Assembly (NCBI GenBank): GCA_903632075.3
Contig: CAHIKZ030000060.1
Span: 1,372,501-1,436,500, forward strand
DNA: 64,000 nucleotides
From: Acanthosepion pharaonis
Taxonomy: Eukaryota > Mollusca > Cephalopoda > Sepiida > Sepiidae
Direction of reading: 5' to 3'
A program made the translations under genes and the position numbers. Below are positions 21,170 through 33,605 of this stretch, piece by piece (positions within the stretch are counted from its first letter, which is position 1; every line of letters begins with the position of its first letter). A model generated the notes under the pieces. It saw only the letters and a list, made by a program, of their open reading frames with translations. It was not told the DNA's origin and did not search any database.

Positions 21170-23210
21170 GTTGATTCTTATATCTACACTGTCTATATCT
21201 ATAAAGATTCTATTCATTTTCTTCAAAGTCACCACATCTATGCCAGCACACTGACTTATGAAGAAGGCTTCTCACAAAAGGTAGTGGTAAGTGTCTGTAC
21301 TACCTTTGCATTATACACACTCTTCATATTCTCAAAACTCTGGAGAATTATCTCAGAATTAAAACTCTAGATAATCTATTTGAAATGTATATGAGTTCTT
21401 TTGAGATCGACTTTAAAATCAATGTTGTAATGATGTGTTTTTTGTGAATTCCTCAAGAAATATGGACTCAAAGATCTGAGAAATGAACTTAAATTCAACT
21501 CTGAAATGTTATTTTCAAGGCTAAAATATTGAAAAGAAAATTGAGAGTCAAATTAAGACACGAGAAGACATGGTTCTTCTTCGCAAATGGAACAAAAATA
21601 ATTGCACTCGACAAATTGTGAGAAGTTGTTGCATAAAGAAGTAAATTATCGATGCAACTTGGTTTGAGAAGTGGATTCTATTTTGTAAAAATTGGAAGAG
21701 TAAAGGTGGAATTTGGTAAAATCTTCCCAGCGGAAAAGGTGAGAAGAAAGGGTTTGATATTTTCTTTATTTATTGATCCTCTTTTTAAGAAAAGGGGGGA
21801 AAAAGCCTTATGAAATATTTTCTGGATTTGAATTCTAAAAAAATCCATAAGTAAATGAAAATTCATGTTTCAATGAAAATTCTTTTTTATTTCATTATAT
21901 TCACTTAGAGGCTGCTGAAGGTGTGCCTTTTGCTAGATACTGTCAATTACTATTCATAGAATTTATATTATAATCATTTGTAAGTGCATTGACACAGAAG
22001 GAGAATATGATGAAATATAAATATTTATTGTGAAAATAACTGCTTTTTTCATAATTAGGCTTCCCACTTATTGATGAGCACATTTTCTGTGATATTGCTA
22101 TAAATATTATTTTTATTGGTTACAAGTGTTTCAGATGACTTCCATGAAATTTAATGTTAACTGACCTAGCAAGCGAGAAATTGCTACTAACGAAAAGTAT
22201 ACTTCTCAAAATATATGCCTAGCTTTATCATGATTTTCCATGGCCTAATTGGTAAGAAAAATTTTGCTAAAGGAATGTTTTCTCTTAAGGAAAAAGTGAC
22301 TACAAGTTTGATTCCTGTCAAGAGACATTTTCGTTTTTAAAGTACGGAGTCCTTGATTTGACATTAACTTTCACTGTTTAGAATAACAGGAAAGTCATAT
22401 CAAACATGTATACATATTGAGAATACTTTCTTCAAAATTCTTGGGTGCTTCGGTTTTCAAATTTAAAAAATTTTTTGAATACAGGCTATTTTATTTGTAT
22501 ATAGCATGTATAAAATGTTGCTGGTTGGGAATGGATCCCAGCATAAACACCATATCTCTTTACACTTCATAACACAGTTTAAACATATACCCTGAAAGTA
22601 GTTTTATATAAAATTTAATAAATTTGGTGTATATACAAATTTAGGTAATGACACTAGTCATGTAATGCTTGCACAGATTTTTAAGAGATTTACTAAGATT
22701 TCACATTACCAATGAGATATTTTACATTCTATATGTGTACAAATGTATATGCTGGACTTAAGAAATCTGTCTTTCTGAAAAATTGTTTTAAGAGAAAAAA
22801 TTTTTAAATTTCAACCATCAGTTACAAAGGCTGTTTGGTAAATGAATGCCAAATGTTTCCCTATAAGGAAACTGTTAATCTCACTATAGATGTGCAAAGG
22901 GCGATTATTTCCATTTGGACAAGATTTACGACAGTCATGTGACAACCAATTTACAATAAATATATAGATGCATCCCCAAACATTACTTCTACATGAGGTG
23001 TGAGAAACTGGAGGGAGAGAGTACATCTTCGATGATATCGCTGTGTGTGTGAGAAGAAAAATTCAGTAAGCTATCAGTCTCAACCAAATGACGCCATGTT
23101 TTGATTAAAATGTTATAATACTTACAGGGACAGTATTTGTATATAAACAAAACATGAACTCTGTAATGTAATGAAAACTGAAAAATGTCTGCATTTTATT
23201 TGTGACACTG
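21170..23210. other. unannotated AT-rich region with one old SINE-like head
   Basis: No gene recognised over about 2 kb. The only structure I can support is the tRNA-like element at 22232-22330. Confidence 0.5.
22232..22330 (+). mobile_element. old tRNA-derived SINE head
   Basis: A-box TGGCCTAATTGG (22241-22252) matches the Pol III consensus exactly. The B-box AGTTTGATTCC (22305-22315) has two mismatches. Spacing is somewhat longer than in a tRNA. It differs from families A and B; the body is not recognisable. Confidence 0.45.
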
Positions 23211-23214
23211 CAAT

Positions 23215-24000
23215 GCAATAAGGTTGGGTCTTCTCACCAGACTTATTCAAATATTGCAGTGAAGCAGTGAGAGAATTAGAACCTACCAGGATTTGTTATT
23301 AGCGACCACACTGTTAACCAAATCAGATTCATGGATGACAGATACAGTGTCGATAGCAGACAAAGCAAACTACAGGGGTTCCTATAAAACATAGTAAAGG
23401 AGAGAAAGAAGAAAGGACTAAATGTCAATTGCAAGAAGACAGAATGTATGCTTGTCAGCAAAATAAACGGCTCAACATGTGAATTACAAATTAGAGATAC
23501 CAAAATTCAGCAAGTACAAAAATTTAAATATCTTGGAAGTATTTTAAGATAGGATGGAAAATGTGATACCAAAATCCATATTGGGAGAGCGAAAGATGCC
23601 TTTGAGAAGATAACCAAAGTATTAAGAAACAGAAATATTTCATTAGAAACAAAAAAGAGAGAACTGAACTGTTACATAATATCAGTTCTCCTATATGGCA
23701 GTGGATGCTGGACAATCTCCTCACAGATGAAGAAGAGACTTGTGGCAACAGAAATGTTGTTCTACCAAAGTCATGCTGAGAATACCCCAAAATGAACATG
23801 TGAGCAATGTCAAAGTGTTAGAGAAGAGAAAAACAAAAATTACATTTATACTTAACATCAGAAAGAAACAGCTAAAATTTCTAGGGCACATAAAGAGGAA
23901 AGAGGGCTTAGAAAAATTAATACTCACAGGACATATTGAGGGCAAGAAAGATAGAGGAAATGAGTGTGTAACTTGCATAATGAGCTTGTTGGCAGAATAG
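23215..24000 (+). pseudogene. non-LTR retrotransposon ORF2 relic
   Basis: Longest copy of the LINE seen at 0.55-2.76 kb, here on the plus strand. Order: a decayed WVFSPDLFKYCSEAVRELE block (23230-23280), RT active site RFMDD (about 23330; family consensus in this window is YADD), KKKGLNVNCKKTECMLVSK (23408-23460), FKYLGSILR (23521-23548), DAFEKITKVLRNRNISLETK (23595-23655), SVLLYGSGCWTISSQMKKR (23683-23735), LRIPQNEHVSNVKVLEKRK (23772-23830) and LKFLGHIKRKEGLEKLILTG (23875-23935). Only the last 87 codons (23740-24000) are open in one frame. The 5' half of ORF2 is absent. Confidence 0.85.
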
Positions 24001-24885
24001 GGATTAGGAGAGATAGCAAAATAACAAAATTTACTCAGAGCTACAAAGGATAGGAAATTGTAGCGAGCCTTAACTGTCAATATCCTAAAGAGACAGTACA
24101 AAAAAGAAAGAGACCAAGAACAAGAAGATTGTGTAAATGGTTGACAGAATAGGAAATTGTGGAGAGCCATGATCATCCATGTCCTGAAGGGATACGGCTC
24201 AAGAAGAAGGAGCTTGTGCATAGTTGGCAAGAGCAAAAAGACAAACTTTACTATGAACTACAAAAGATAAGAAAATTGTGGAGAGCCATGACCCTCCATG
24301 TCCTTAAAAGGCACTGCCCAAAGAAGAAGAAGAAGAAGAAGAAGAAGAAGAAGAAGAAAGAGCTGGTGTAAATGATTTGCAAGAATAGGAATTAGGAGAG
24401 TTAGGAAAAAAACAAACTTTAGAAAGAGCTACAAAGACAGGAAATTGTGGAGAGCCATGAGCGCTAAAATCCTGAAGAGAGACAGCACATAGAAGAATGA
24501 GACTGTGTTGGCAAAAACAGGGATTAGGAGACAATGCAAAAAGGCAAACTTTAGTAAGAGCTTCAAAAGATAGGAAATTGTGGAGAGCCATGATCATCCA
24601 TGGCTCAAAGAAGGAGAAGAAGAAAGAGCTTGTGCAAATAGTTGGCAAGAGCAAAAAGACAGATTTAACTAAGAATTACAAAAGGTAGGAAATTGTGGAG
24701 AGCTATGATCATCCATGTCCTGAAGGGACATGGCCCAAAGAAGAAGTAGTATAAAAAGGAGCTTGTGTAAACAGTTGTCAAGAACAGGGATTAGGAGAGA
24801 TAGCAAAAAGACAAAGTTTACTAAGAGCAACAAAGGACAGGAAATCGTGGAGAGCCATGACCACCCATGTCCTAAAGGAAAAGAA
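24000..24885 (+). repeat. tandem array of the LINE 3'-terminal segment
   Basis: The phrase GGAAATTGTGGAGAGCCATG recurs, with small changes, at about 24157, 24275, 24440, 24580, 24690 and 24841. Between copies are TTGGCAAGA, AGACAAACTTTA and AAAGGATAGG-type words. It is the C-terminal segment of the LINE (reading KLWRAMI.HVLK) multiplied six to seven times at 110-165-bp spacing. A (GAA)n run sits at 24322-24360. Confidence 0.75.
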
Positions 24886-25214
24886 AAAAGCTATGAGTAT
24901 GGAGAAATATCTTGTTGTTGAAGTGTGGATGCTTATGAGGTGTAATTTTTTTCTTTGTAGAAATCAATCATTCTCTGCTTTCTCCAAAAACTGGGGCTTT
25001 TTATACAACATATTGCACTTCGAATAAAGTTTTTATAAACATTTTATTTTATCATGAAAATTTAAGATTTCTATATTAAAAAAAAAATTGTCACTTTATG
25101 AATATAAAAAACGGAGGTTTGAAGATATGTGAGTGTTTTTATTTCGTTTTTTTTTTTTTTTTTTGTAAATCTCATCGGAATTGTATATTTCTTTTACAGG
25201 GTCTCTAATTTCAT

Positions 25215-25325
25215 ACAGGCACTGGCTTCCCAGTGCCTTTTTGGTAAATACTTTCATGGTAATTCTTCTGATGAAATTTCTTCTAAGGTACCTAGACTTT
25301 ATGAATTTAAGCAAACTAGTACAGA
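25215..25325 (+). pseudogene. Jockey-like LINE, short C-terminal piece
   Basis: Reads QCLFGKYFHGNSSDEISSKV then PRLYEFK, matching the FYKYLHG...PRLYL-type segment of the Jockey-like element at 56.5 kb. It abuts the next LINE fragment with no spacer, making a chimera. Confidence 0.65.
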
Positions 25326-25690
25326 AATTTAAATATTTAGGAAGTATTTTAACAGAGGACAAAATGTGTGAAACTGAGGTCCGAAGATGTATTTGGATAG
25401 CCAAAGATGCATTTCAAAAGCTAAGCAGAGTATTAAGAGACAGGAAAATTTCAATAGTAAAAAAGAAATAGTAGTGAACTTTTTGCCTGATATCGGTATG
25501 GCAGCAAATGCTGGACAATTGAAGCAAACAAATATAGTTCTACAGAAAGATACCATGAACCAAACATGTGAGCAACGACAAGGTTTTGGAGTAAATGAAA
25601 ACTAAAAAGAAACTAATAGTTAAAATCAGGAAGAGACATTTGAAGTTTCTAGGGTACATAATGAGGAAAGAAGGCTTGGAAAATATGTGT
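25321..25690 (+). pseudogene. non-LTR retrotransposon ORF2 relic, second plus-strand copy
   Basis: Starts at KFKYLGSILTEDKMCETEVR (25327) and continues AKDAFQKLSRVLRDRKIS, then in other frames through the AGQL region and IRKRHLKFLGYIMRKEGLEN (25626-25685). It breaks off at the family B element. Same family as 23.2 kb. Confidence 0.8.
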
Positions 25691-25711
25691 CCTAGTGGCT
25701 TTCAATATTTG

Positions 25712-26033
25712 TCTATATTTCTGAGATGAGGCATTGTAATTATTTACATTATTTATGTTGTTCAGCCTGTTGTTGTCAACTTTATTGCCATATTCACGAC
25801 ATTTCAGGTGATTGGAATTTTGAACTGAACCCTTTATTTCGTCCACCAGGGTAGATTTTTCTAGTTCCACGTGCCATGCCTCTTCTGGATGTCTCAATTA
25901 TCTCCCTTTAACTCTCCAAGTTTTTGTTCACCACTGACATAGCCAGATTCTGAACTGACAAACACTTTGGGTCAAGTCACTGGATCCAACCAACACTTTT
26001 ACCCACTGGGCCATGTGTCCTTGGGTTAGAGAG
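25712..26033 (-). mobile_element. family B element, minus arm
   Basis: Minus-strand unit with a consensus A-box TGGCCCAGTGGG (plus 26002-26013), a middle part with AAAGGGTTCAG-like sequence, and the tail TGTCTATATTTCTGAGATGA at the left edge. It is head-to-head with the plus-strand units beginning at 26034. Confidence 0.7.
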
Positions 26034-26330
26034 AGATAACTGATACTGAAACATCCAGAAGAGGCATGGCACATGAAACTAGAACAGGCTACCCTGGTGG
26101 ATGAAATAGAGGGTTCAGTTTGAAATTCCAATCACCTGAAGAAGGTCGGAGCCTACAATGGCCAAAATAGGAGACAACTGATACTGAAACATCCAGAAGA
26201 GATATGGCATGTGAAACTAGAACAATCTACCCTGGTGGATGAAATAGAGGGTTCAGTTTGAAATTCCAGTCACCTGAAGAAGGCTGAAGCCTATGATGGC
26301 TGAAACATCATGAATATGGCACTAAATATG
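26034..26330 (+). mobile_element. family B element, two plus-strand units in tandem
   Basis: Two partial units (about 26030-26170 and 26171-26330) share GATACTGAAACATCCAGAAG and GATGAAATAGAGGGTTCAG, each followed by a CTGAAGA motif. The second keeps CTGAAGA...GAAAC (26274-26306) with a four-pair stem; the first has lost the GAAA (reads CAAAA). The tRNA-like head is absent. Confidence 0.65.
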
Positions 26331-27605
26331 AGGGCAAAAGTCACCTGCTTGGGGTAAAATGATAAGCAAAAAAATTTTTTTAAAATCATAGTCTCAATTA
26401 ATACAGTCAATTTAGTAAAACTTAAAACTGCAATTTATACATTATCATGTGTTTAAAGTAAACATTTTCTTTGTAAAAGTGTGTCAACGTTGATTTTCCT
26501 TTCATGAGATGTATCGTTTCACATTACCTAAGATTGTTAGTTGAAATGTTTATAAAATGACACATGCATCTGATGCAGAAGATGTTAAAATCATTATCCC
26601 TTATTTTACAGTACTAATATATTGAGCTCAAGAAGCTGGCATGTCATTTCAGTTGTCAATGCATTTTTTGATTTCTAGCTGCTTTGCTATTCTCTTTGCG
26701 TAAACAGAGCTACTTGGCGTAAACTTGTGTAGAGGAGCTGATATTTTTAAGTTAACTATGTCCTGTTGCAAAGTCACCTATTTATTTTCAAGTGTTGGAA
26801 ACACAAAGTTGTTTTTTTAAGTTATTCAAGGGCTTTTTGATTTACTTTTGAATATTATGGTTTTTCTTACGTTGATAGTTTTCAAGTTTGATTGACTTTT
26901 GGAATTTGTGGTATTGTAATACCAGTCTGTAGTTGTTTAATGAAGGATGACCTTCTTTAAGATATATTGGATTAATTTGTTTGACGTCATTTAAACCTTT
27001 GATCTGAGAAAGCTGTTGTGTACAGATTACAGTTTAGACATCTCTGAATTAGACACAATGCAAGGCATCTAAATTAGAGTCTAGAATTGAATAGGCTATT
27101 TAAGAACATGACTCAAGTCTTCAAATGAATATTTTGCTTTAATCAATTCTTACTGTACTGGCTAAAAGAACACCTAGTGAAACTTATCCTGCTTTTAAAT
27201 TCCTTATCTCTGATAGTAAATTTGTTACAACTCATACAGATAACAAAGTAATTAGTGATTAGAATATATCAATTGTGAATATTTACTATAGGTTCAGGAT
27301 AAGTATATTCACTAACATGATTCTAATTCTAGATCATTGTTTCTGTTAAGACACAACGGACTTTGAGATGGCAGGGATTGATAACAGAAATATTGGTGCA
27401 GTTAAATATACATTTATTTACATTTGGTAGCCATTACAATAACGAGGACAGGAAATAGGTCTTTTAAGAACAGTTAATACCTGGAGACAGTTAAAAGTTT
27501 CAGGGGAACATTTAGCTTGGCATCTAAGGATCTCAGAATGCTACTATAACAGTTTCTGACATAGAAATGTTTATCAGAAGCCAAAATTCTTGGAACACTT
27601 ATTAT
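26331..27605. other. unannotated AT-rich region
   Basis: No gene, repeat or RNA recognised in about 1.3 kb. Confidence 0.5.
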
Positions 27606-27609
27606 AGTA

Positions 27610-28493
27610 CAGGATGTTTCAAAAAGAATACGCCAAAATCATTACGCTGTTTTTTCAGGTCTATAGCATTGTAGTGGACTGAATCAGTGGTTATTTGATA
27701 GAGTGGTTATCAAAGTTTGATTGGGTGTCAGTTTCACCGCTGTCGTTAGTATAATTTCCGGTGCAGCTGAATTGTGGGAAGATCAATCAAAATGACGACT
27801 CCTCAGTAGAAGGCGTTTTGCGTGCTTGAGTTCGTGAAAACAAATGCGATTGTCACGGTGCAGCGTGCTTTTAGAACAGAATTCTGCATTGATCCGCGTG
27901 AGAGCATTCGACGTTGGGTTAGACAGTTTAAAGAGATTGGGTGCCTGTGCAAAGGAAAGATTCCTGGAAGACCACGTGTTACAGAGGAGCAAGTTGAGAG
28001 GATTCATGATGCATTTGAGAGCAGCCCACGTAAGTCCGTACGTCGAGCAAGTCTTCAGCTTGCCATCCCTCATACCACTGTCTGGCGTGTGTTAAAGAGA
28101 CGATTACACATGAAACCATACAAACTAAGCCTCGTCCAAGCACTTACTAATGATGACAAGGTGATGTGGAGGACATTCTGTGAGTCAATGCTGGAGATGG
28201 AGGAATGTGATGAAACTCTCTTTTCACGTTTAGTTTTTAGTGACGAAGCGAATTTCCATTTGAGAGGTACAGTCAATCGTCACAATGTGTGCATTTGGGG
28301 AACAGAGCACCCACATGAAAATGTTGAGCATATCGGCTTGATGCTGCCAGTGGTGGCTACATTGAGCACTTATAAAACATGAAATGAAATTTGAATCTAT
28401 ATACAACACATGTATTCATGCTAGAAGTTTGTAATGTTTTTCGTTTTTGACACATCGCTCGACGATTTTGGCGAATCTTTTTGAAACACCCTG
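27610..28493 (+). mobile_element. mariner/Tc1 element, internally deleted, with TIRs and TA duplications
   Basis: The left end CAGGATGTTTCAAAAAGAAT (27610) mirrors the right end, which reads CAGGGTGTTTCAAAAAGATT on the minus strand (to 28493). Similarity continues for at least 30 bp (CGCCAAAATC). Each end is flanked by TA (27608-27609 and 28494-28495), the expected target duplication. At 884 bp it is clearly shorter than a full element of this superfamily (about 1.2-1.7 kb), because the transposase gene inside has lost its catalytic centre. With both ends kept, it could be moved in trans by a full-length relative. Confidence 0.9.
27792..28382 (+). pseudogene. mariner/Tc1 transposase with central deletion
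   Basis: The natural start ATG is at 27792, but codon 6 is TAG (27807-27809), most simply a CAG-to-TAG change. From 27810 the frame is open for 190 codons. Visible parts are the N-terminal helix-turn-helix (VQRAFRTEFCIDPRESIRRW), the linker GRPRVTEEQVERI, a second helix-turn-helix (KSVRRASLQLAIPHTTVWRV) and the first catalytic Asp in RLVFSDEANFH. After HPHENVEH (about 28330) the second and third catalytic residues are missing. The true C-terminus (...YIEHL, stop at 28373-28375) follows in the +1-shifted frame from 28331, so a deletion joined the two parts out of frame. It cannot be catalytic; it might still bind DNA if read past the stop. Confidence 0.88.
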
Positions 28494-28495
28494 TA

Positions 28496-31000
28496 TATTA
28501 TGTATATTGTGCTTTTGATATGAACACCTATGTCATCAGCATATGAGAGTGGGCTGAAAAGTTCATAGGCTGACTATGAAGGAGAGATGCTAGAGCTGTG
28601 AAATCTTACATGCATTAATTTCAGATCTTCTGATTGATAACTGCATTGTTTCTTTCCAGGTAAACTGGCATCAAAGAATACCCCAAAAGTAACTAGTGAC
28701 TTCTGCATGTCGAATAACTTTCTAAATTTCAAATAAATATTTTAATTAGAAACATTAGATAGATTACAAATAAATATCTAAATTAGAAACAGTAACTGAA
28801 AAGCTCGAATTTAATTTTAAAAACGTTCAAGATTAGGAATATTGAATTTTGACAACAAAATTTTCTAATTGTTTTCATCTAGAATTTTATCTCCTGTATG
28901 TAAATAAATTATAAGTTTTTTTCATCATGAAATACAATAATATTGTCTAGATATACAAATACACAATCCTCATTAGCAAATATAGCTAAATAAGCAAATG
29001 GCATATTCTGTCTGTACATGCATCCATGTGTCTGAAACTCTTCTAATTTGGGCTATACTTGGCTCTACATAGACATATTTTGGAATCAGAATGATGCTAG
29101 CATTGAAATGAAAATTTGCTTTATATATGATTCTTGAACATTCAGCATTTGTATCTGGATGAGGAAGCATCAGTTAAAAATTAAAATTTTAAAATAACTT
29201 TAAAAAAATTAATGATTTTAAAAGTTTTTAATTTATATTGAGTGTAAAGTAACATAAAAACTTTGTGAATTTAAAAAATTTTGTTTTAAATTCAGTTTAA
29301 AATTTTTCCCAAACTTTGTGAATTAAAGAAATCAATTTTATTCCTTCAAAATGCCAAAGAATTAGAGTTAAAGTAACAGGTTTTGACATGAAGTTTTGAA
29401 ATTCTACAGAGTTTGAAGAACTCAACTCATTTGAAGTTCTACAGAGTTTGTGGTTTGAAAAATTCAACTCAGTTGAAGTTCCACAGTGTTTGTGGTTTGA
29501 AGAACTCAACTCAGTTGAAGTTCTACAGAGTTTGTGGTTTGAAGAACTTAACTCAATTGAAGTTCCACAGAGTTTGTGGTTTGAAGAACCTAATATTTTG
29601 CCTGAATTGGAATTTTGGTTCAAATCCAACTTTTGGGTCTTTTTATTAGAATTGGACTTATAGCTTGAATCAGAGTTACAGTGAGGTTTTGAAGTTCCAT
29701 GGAATAAATTGAGGAATTCAAAGTTATTTCTTTAAAATTATCATTACTGCTTTCTAAGCTGGACAAGAGGTTCCTTTAGTTTTGAGTTGGAGATCTAATT
29801 AGACCTCTGCAGAAACTAAAAGTGTGGCTTTTAAGCTAGTTTGTTTATAAAATGGTAAAATATTGCTGCTGCTTTTTTTCATTTGAAAGGAATGTAATAT
29901 GAAAGGTGTAGTTACTGTTATCTTATTATCAGAATATAATTTTATTTTTTGATAAGTCATAGTTCAATCTGTGAGAAAAACATTGTTTGTTAGAAAGTTT
30001 AGATGAAAATGAGTTGTTATCTGGTATGAGATAATGATTGGATATATATATTATTATTAAGATAATTCTGAACAATGCAATGACTGTCAGGTATTTGTAG
30101 AGGAATTTTTTTATTCTTATTCCTTTTGAAACTTTGGAATTACCATTTGTAGAAGACTGTTAGTTGATATGACCTCTCAATTTATATATACCACAAAATA
30201 TGAAACAGCAAGAATAAACACAAAACGGTTTTATAAGAACAACAAGATTTATATTTATATTTGTTTAATGATGTACAAGCAAAGAGGTTACTATTTTTTT
30301 GGTGTTATCTCCCTTTGACTGAATTAAAGTTTTTACTAATGAAATATTTTTATCCGAGCTCACAAAAGTTGAACTTGTCACTCAAAATGTTCACTGTTAG
30401 AGAGTTGAAAGAATTATAAAGTTGAGAAAATGCTGAATAAACTTTTAGCTTTAGAAGAGTTGAATGTTCCGTAATGTTTGTAATTAAATTTCCATTGCTT
30501 GTAGTTGAATATCCATAGTTTGAAATGAAGTTTGAAAAGTTTTGTATATTTGTAATGTAGTTTGGAAAATTTCATATGTACATGTATGTGTGCGTGCGTA
30601 AATATGTTTTCAGCGTCTTCCCAAACTGGGAATCAGAATGCAGTTTCTTTTAAGGCTACATTTTCATAGGTGAATGAAATCAATACTCATGTTTGGTATT
30701 TATAATCAACATAATCATGTGACAGGCTCAAAAAAGGCATTGACAGATTTTGGCGGAATTATTTTTTGTCAGATCAAAAACTAGGTTGATTTTATTTGGA
30801 TATGATTTAAATATTAAATGACCAATCAGAAGTTGAGGTTTTCTGAAAATATGTATGAAGTTGGGTAAGCTCTGTGATCCACTTTTTGCACAGATTTGTA
30901 CAAAATTCAACATTGATAAATAAGTGGTAGCTGGATGTTAAATATTGAAAGAATTTTAGAAGGAAAAAATCACTTTTAAAATCTAAATTAGACTGACTTA
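28496..31000. other. unannotated AT-rich region
   Basis: No gene recognised. A mariner-TIR-like phrase (GGCTGAAAAGTTCATAGGCT) occurs at 28551-28570, but no partner end was found close by. A short tandem array lies at 29413-29600. Confidence 0.5.
29413..29600. repeat. 42-bp minisatellite
   Basis: About four and a half copies of a 42-bp unit containing TTTGTGGTTTGAAGAACT and CAACTCAGTTGAAGTTC. Because 42 is a multiple of three, both strands show periodic 14-residue peptides; this is a by-product, with no start context or homology. Confidence 0.8.
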
Positions 31001-31475
31001 TCATCTGGTTTACCTCCCCAGTTTTTTGAACAGGGGTAGAGATTTAACCCTTGTTTAGGATTGGGTTTCTGGTTCCTTCTAAAATCTACTTCAACTTTAT
31101 ACTTCTAACATCTCTGCCTGAACTCTGAATTGTTTTTCACTCATGCATTTGTTTCTCCTCCTGCATAGGAGTAGGCAGATTTGCCTATCATCCGGTTCAC
31201 ACACCTCCCTGATCTTTTGAACAGGAGTAGAGGGTTTATCCCTTATTTCCTGTTTAGGAGTGGGTTTCTGGTCCCTTCTACTTCAACTCTATAATACTCT
31301 TAACAGCTTCGCTTAAACTCTGAAATTTTATTCGCTAACTAAATCTTGACCTCTTCAAGTCTAGAATTAGATGTCTTTCCTGTTGTCCTTTTTTATTCTC
31401 ATACAATGCCATGCAGTAACCCTCTAACTTGAGGGGCCTTTGTGTCTTGTATTGGGTGAACATTAAGAGAAAAAA
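31000..31475 (+). pseudogene. Jockey-like LINE 3' end, partly duplicated
   Basis: The end reads LNLDLFKSRI-type text (around 31340-31365), then a short 3' untranslated segment with AACCCTCTAACTTGAGGGGC and an A-rich end at 31466-31480. A near-identical tail lies at 36065-36240. The upstream phrase ACAGG(G)GTAGAG...GGGTTTCTGGT..CCTTCTA occurs twice (31035 and 31222), a tandem duplication of about 190 bp. Confidence 0.5.
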
Positions 31476-31559
31476 ATTTTAAATCTTCTCGTGTTACTTT
31501 AAATTTGTCTACTGAAATCTGTTTAGGTTTGGCAAAAACTAAAGTATGACTTCCTCACA

Positions 31560-31745
31560 CTTGTGATATATACCACATAATGCAATACATAATGCAATAT
31601 ATACCAATATAATGCAATACATAATACATATGCAATATATACCACATAATGCAATATCTACCAATATAATGCAATACATAAAACATAATGCAATATATAC
31701 CACATAATGCAATACATAATGATATATACCACATTATGCAATATA
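31560..31745. repeat. AT-rich minisatellite (ATGCAATA units)
   Basis: Irregular 15-30-bp repeats built from ATATACCACATAATGCAATA. Confidence 0.85.
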
Positions 31746-31904
31746 CCTTCTTACTGTTTTTTATTTTTCATTTTTCTTTCTCTTTTTTTAATTTTGTTAT
31801 ATGAGTTGGACAAAAATTGTTTTTTTCAGTTTAAAAATGTTTCTATTCCATGATCCTACCATTAATGGTAAGAAAAAAACCTGTGTGAAATATTATTAAA
31901 TCTG

Positions 31905-32055
31905 AGGTATATTATATATCCCATAATTCATTAATGTATCCCATAATTCTTTATGAATCCCATAATTAATATCCATTATGTATCCCATAATTCATTAATG
32001 TATCCCATAGGTCATTATGTATCCCATAATATATTAATGTATCCCATAATTCATT
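31905..32055. repeat. minisatellite (TGTATCCCATAATTCATTAA units)
   Basis: Six or seven copies of a unit of about 20 bp, some shortened. Confidence 0.85.
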
Positions 32056-32349
32056 GGACATTGGTTTCACTTTATTCTCTGGCTCAATGTATCATGGCAA
32101 TCATTGGTGATTTACACCAAATTATTCATTAGAATTTTACAAAAAAAAAAAAAATTAGGGATGCATTAAAATAAGTGAAACATTTTAATTGCTTTTCTAA
32201 TCTGCATAATTAAAATGCTTCTTTAAATTAATGTTGTTTAAAAAAAATATCTACTTTCTTCAGATTGGATGGAGAGAAATTGTCAGCATCTAGGGGAAAA
32301 AGTTAAATTATTTCCTTAAGTAGAAACAATAAAAACAAAGAATTAACAC

Positions 32350-32408
<59 letters not shown>

Positions 32409-33271
32409 TAAAACAAAAGAAATGAAAAGAATAAAATTAATTTAAAATGCAAATGAATTAATTAAAATAAATCAAAATAATTAGGTGAAAATTCAAAGCT
32501 TTAAATGAAGAATAATAAAATTGTTAGTAATTGTTAATATAAACTCTGTTGTCATTGTTAAATTTAGTTTATTAAAGGTTACGTATTGTGAAACCTCTTT
32601 TGGGCTACAAAGGTTTTATCACTGTAAAAGAATTGCAGGACATCAATCAGGAAATCCCTAATGAGCATTGAATAATGAAACTTACAGGGAATGGAGTAAA
32701 TAAAGAAAAAAGTTCATGTCGGTTCTAATAGTATTGCCATGATTGTAGTGAAAAAAAAAAAAAATTAATGAACGGCACTTTTTTAAGTGGCGCTGAAATA
32801 TGGTAGCATAAATAAAGCAAAGAAAATGATTTTAAAATTCAAAAGAGGGAAATAGAAAATGCAAATTAAATAAAATCAAGCACAAAATGACAAATGAAAA
32901 GGAAGAATGCAGAAAACGATTTTAAAATAAAATCAAACTCATCTCAAGCGACCACATGCAACAAAAATGATGGAGAAATTGAAATGTCTTTTCACAATTC
33001 TGTTTTTCGTGCTATTTGTGTTTAATTATATACCAAATAAATTCAATTTATAGCTTCTTTTATTTGTTCAATGTTCTTTTTTTTTCATTTGGTTGAAAAG
33101 GTTAATCGTCCATTGGTAATTATTGAGTTACAAACAACCAATTCTCTTTGCATACTGTCAGGGGACAAGAAAATAATTCTGTAAAAATGTCTGAATATTT
33201 CAATTAAGATACTCATTAAAAATAAGATGATATGGATAAACATTTTCCATATATACTTTGTTATTATTGGC
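32056..33271. other. unannotated AT-rich region
   Basis: Contains a (TA)n tract (32351-32405) and poly-A runs near 32139 and 32751. No gene seen. Confidence 0.55.
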
Positions 33272-33274
33272 TTC

Positions 33275-33338
<64 letters not shown>

Positions 33339-33422
33339 GTCTGTCTCAGTCTCTTTCTATCTATCTATCTATGTATCTATCTTAGTCTGCTAATTTTCTG
33401 TCTTATCTATCTCAGTCCCTTC

Positions 33423-33476
<54 letters not shown>

Positions 33477-33605
33477 CAGTCTCTTCCTATCTATCTATCT
33501 TGTTTAGATCTTTCCATTTCTATCTTTCTATCTCACTCTGTTTAGTTCTCTCTCTCTCTCTATCTGTCTATCCCTCTCTGTTTAGATCTATATATCTATC
33601 CATCT
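33272..33605. repeat. (CTAT)n compound microsatellite
   Basis: CTAT runs broken by CTGTCTCAGTCTCTTTC-like spacers. An apparent long plus-strand frame is only the repeat translated (Tyr-Leu-Ser-Ile). Confidence 0.95.

Noticed and set aside
29297..29649. Repeat-protein gene with 14-residue periods
   Set aside because: A 42-bp minisatellite gives periodic peptides on both strands; no upstream exon or homology.
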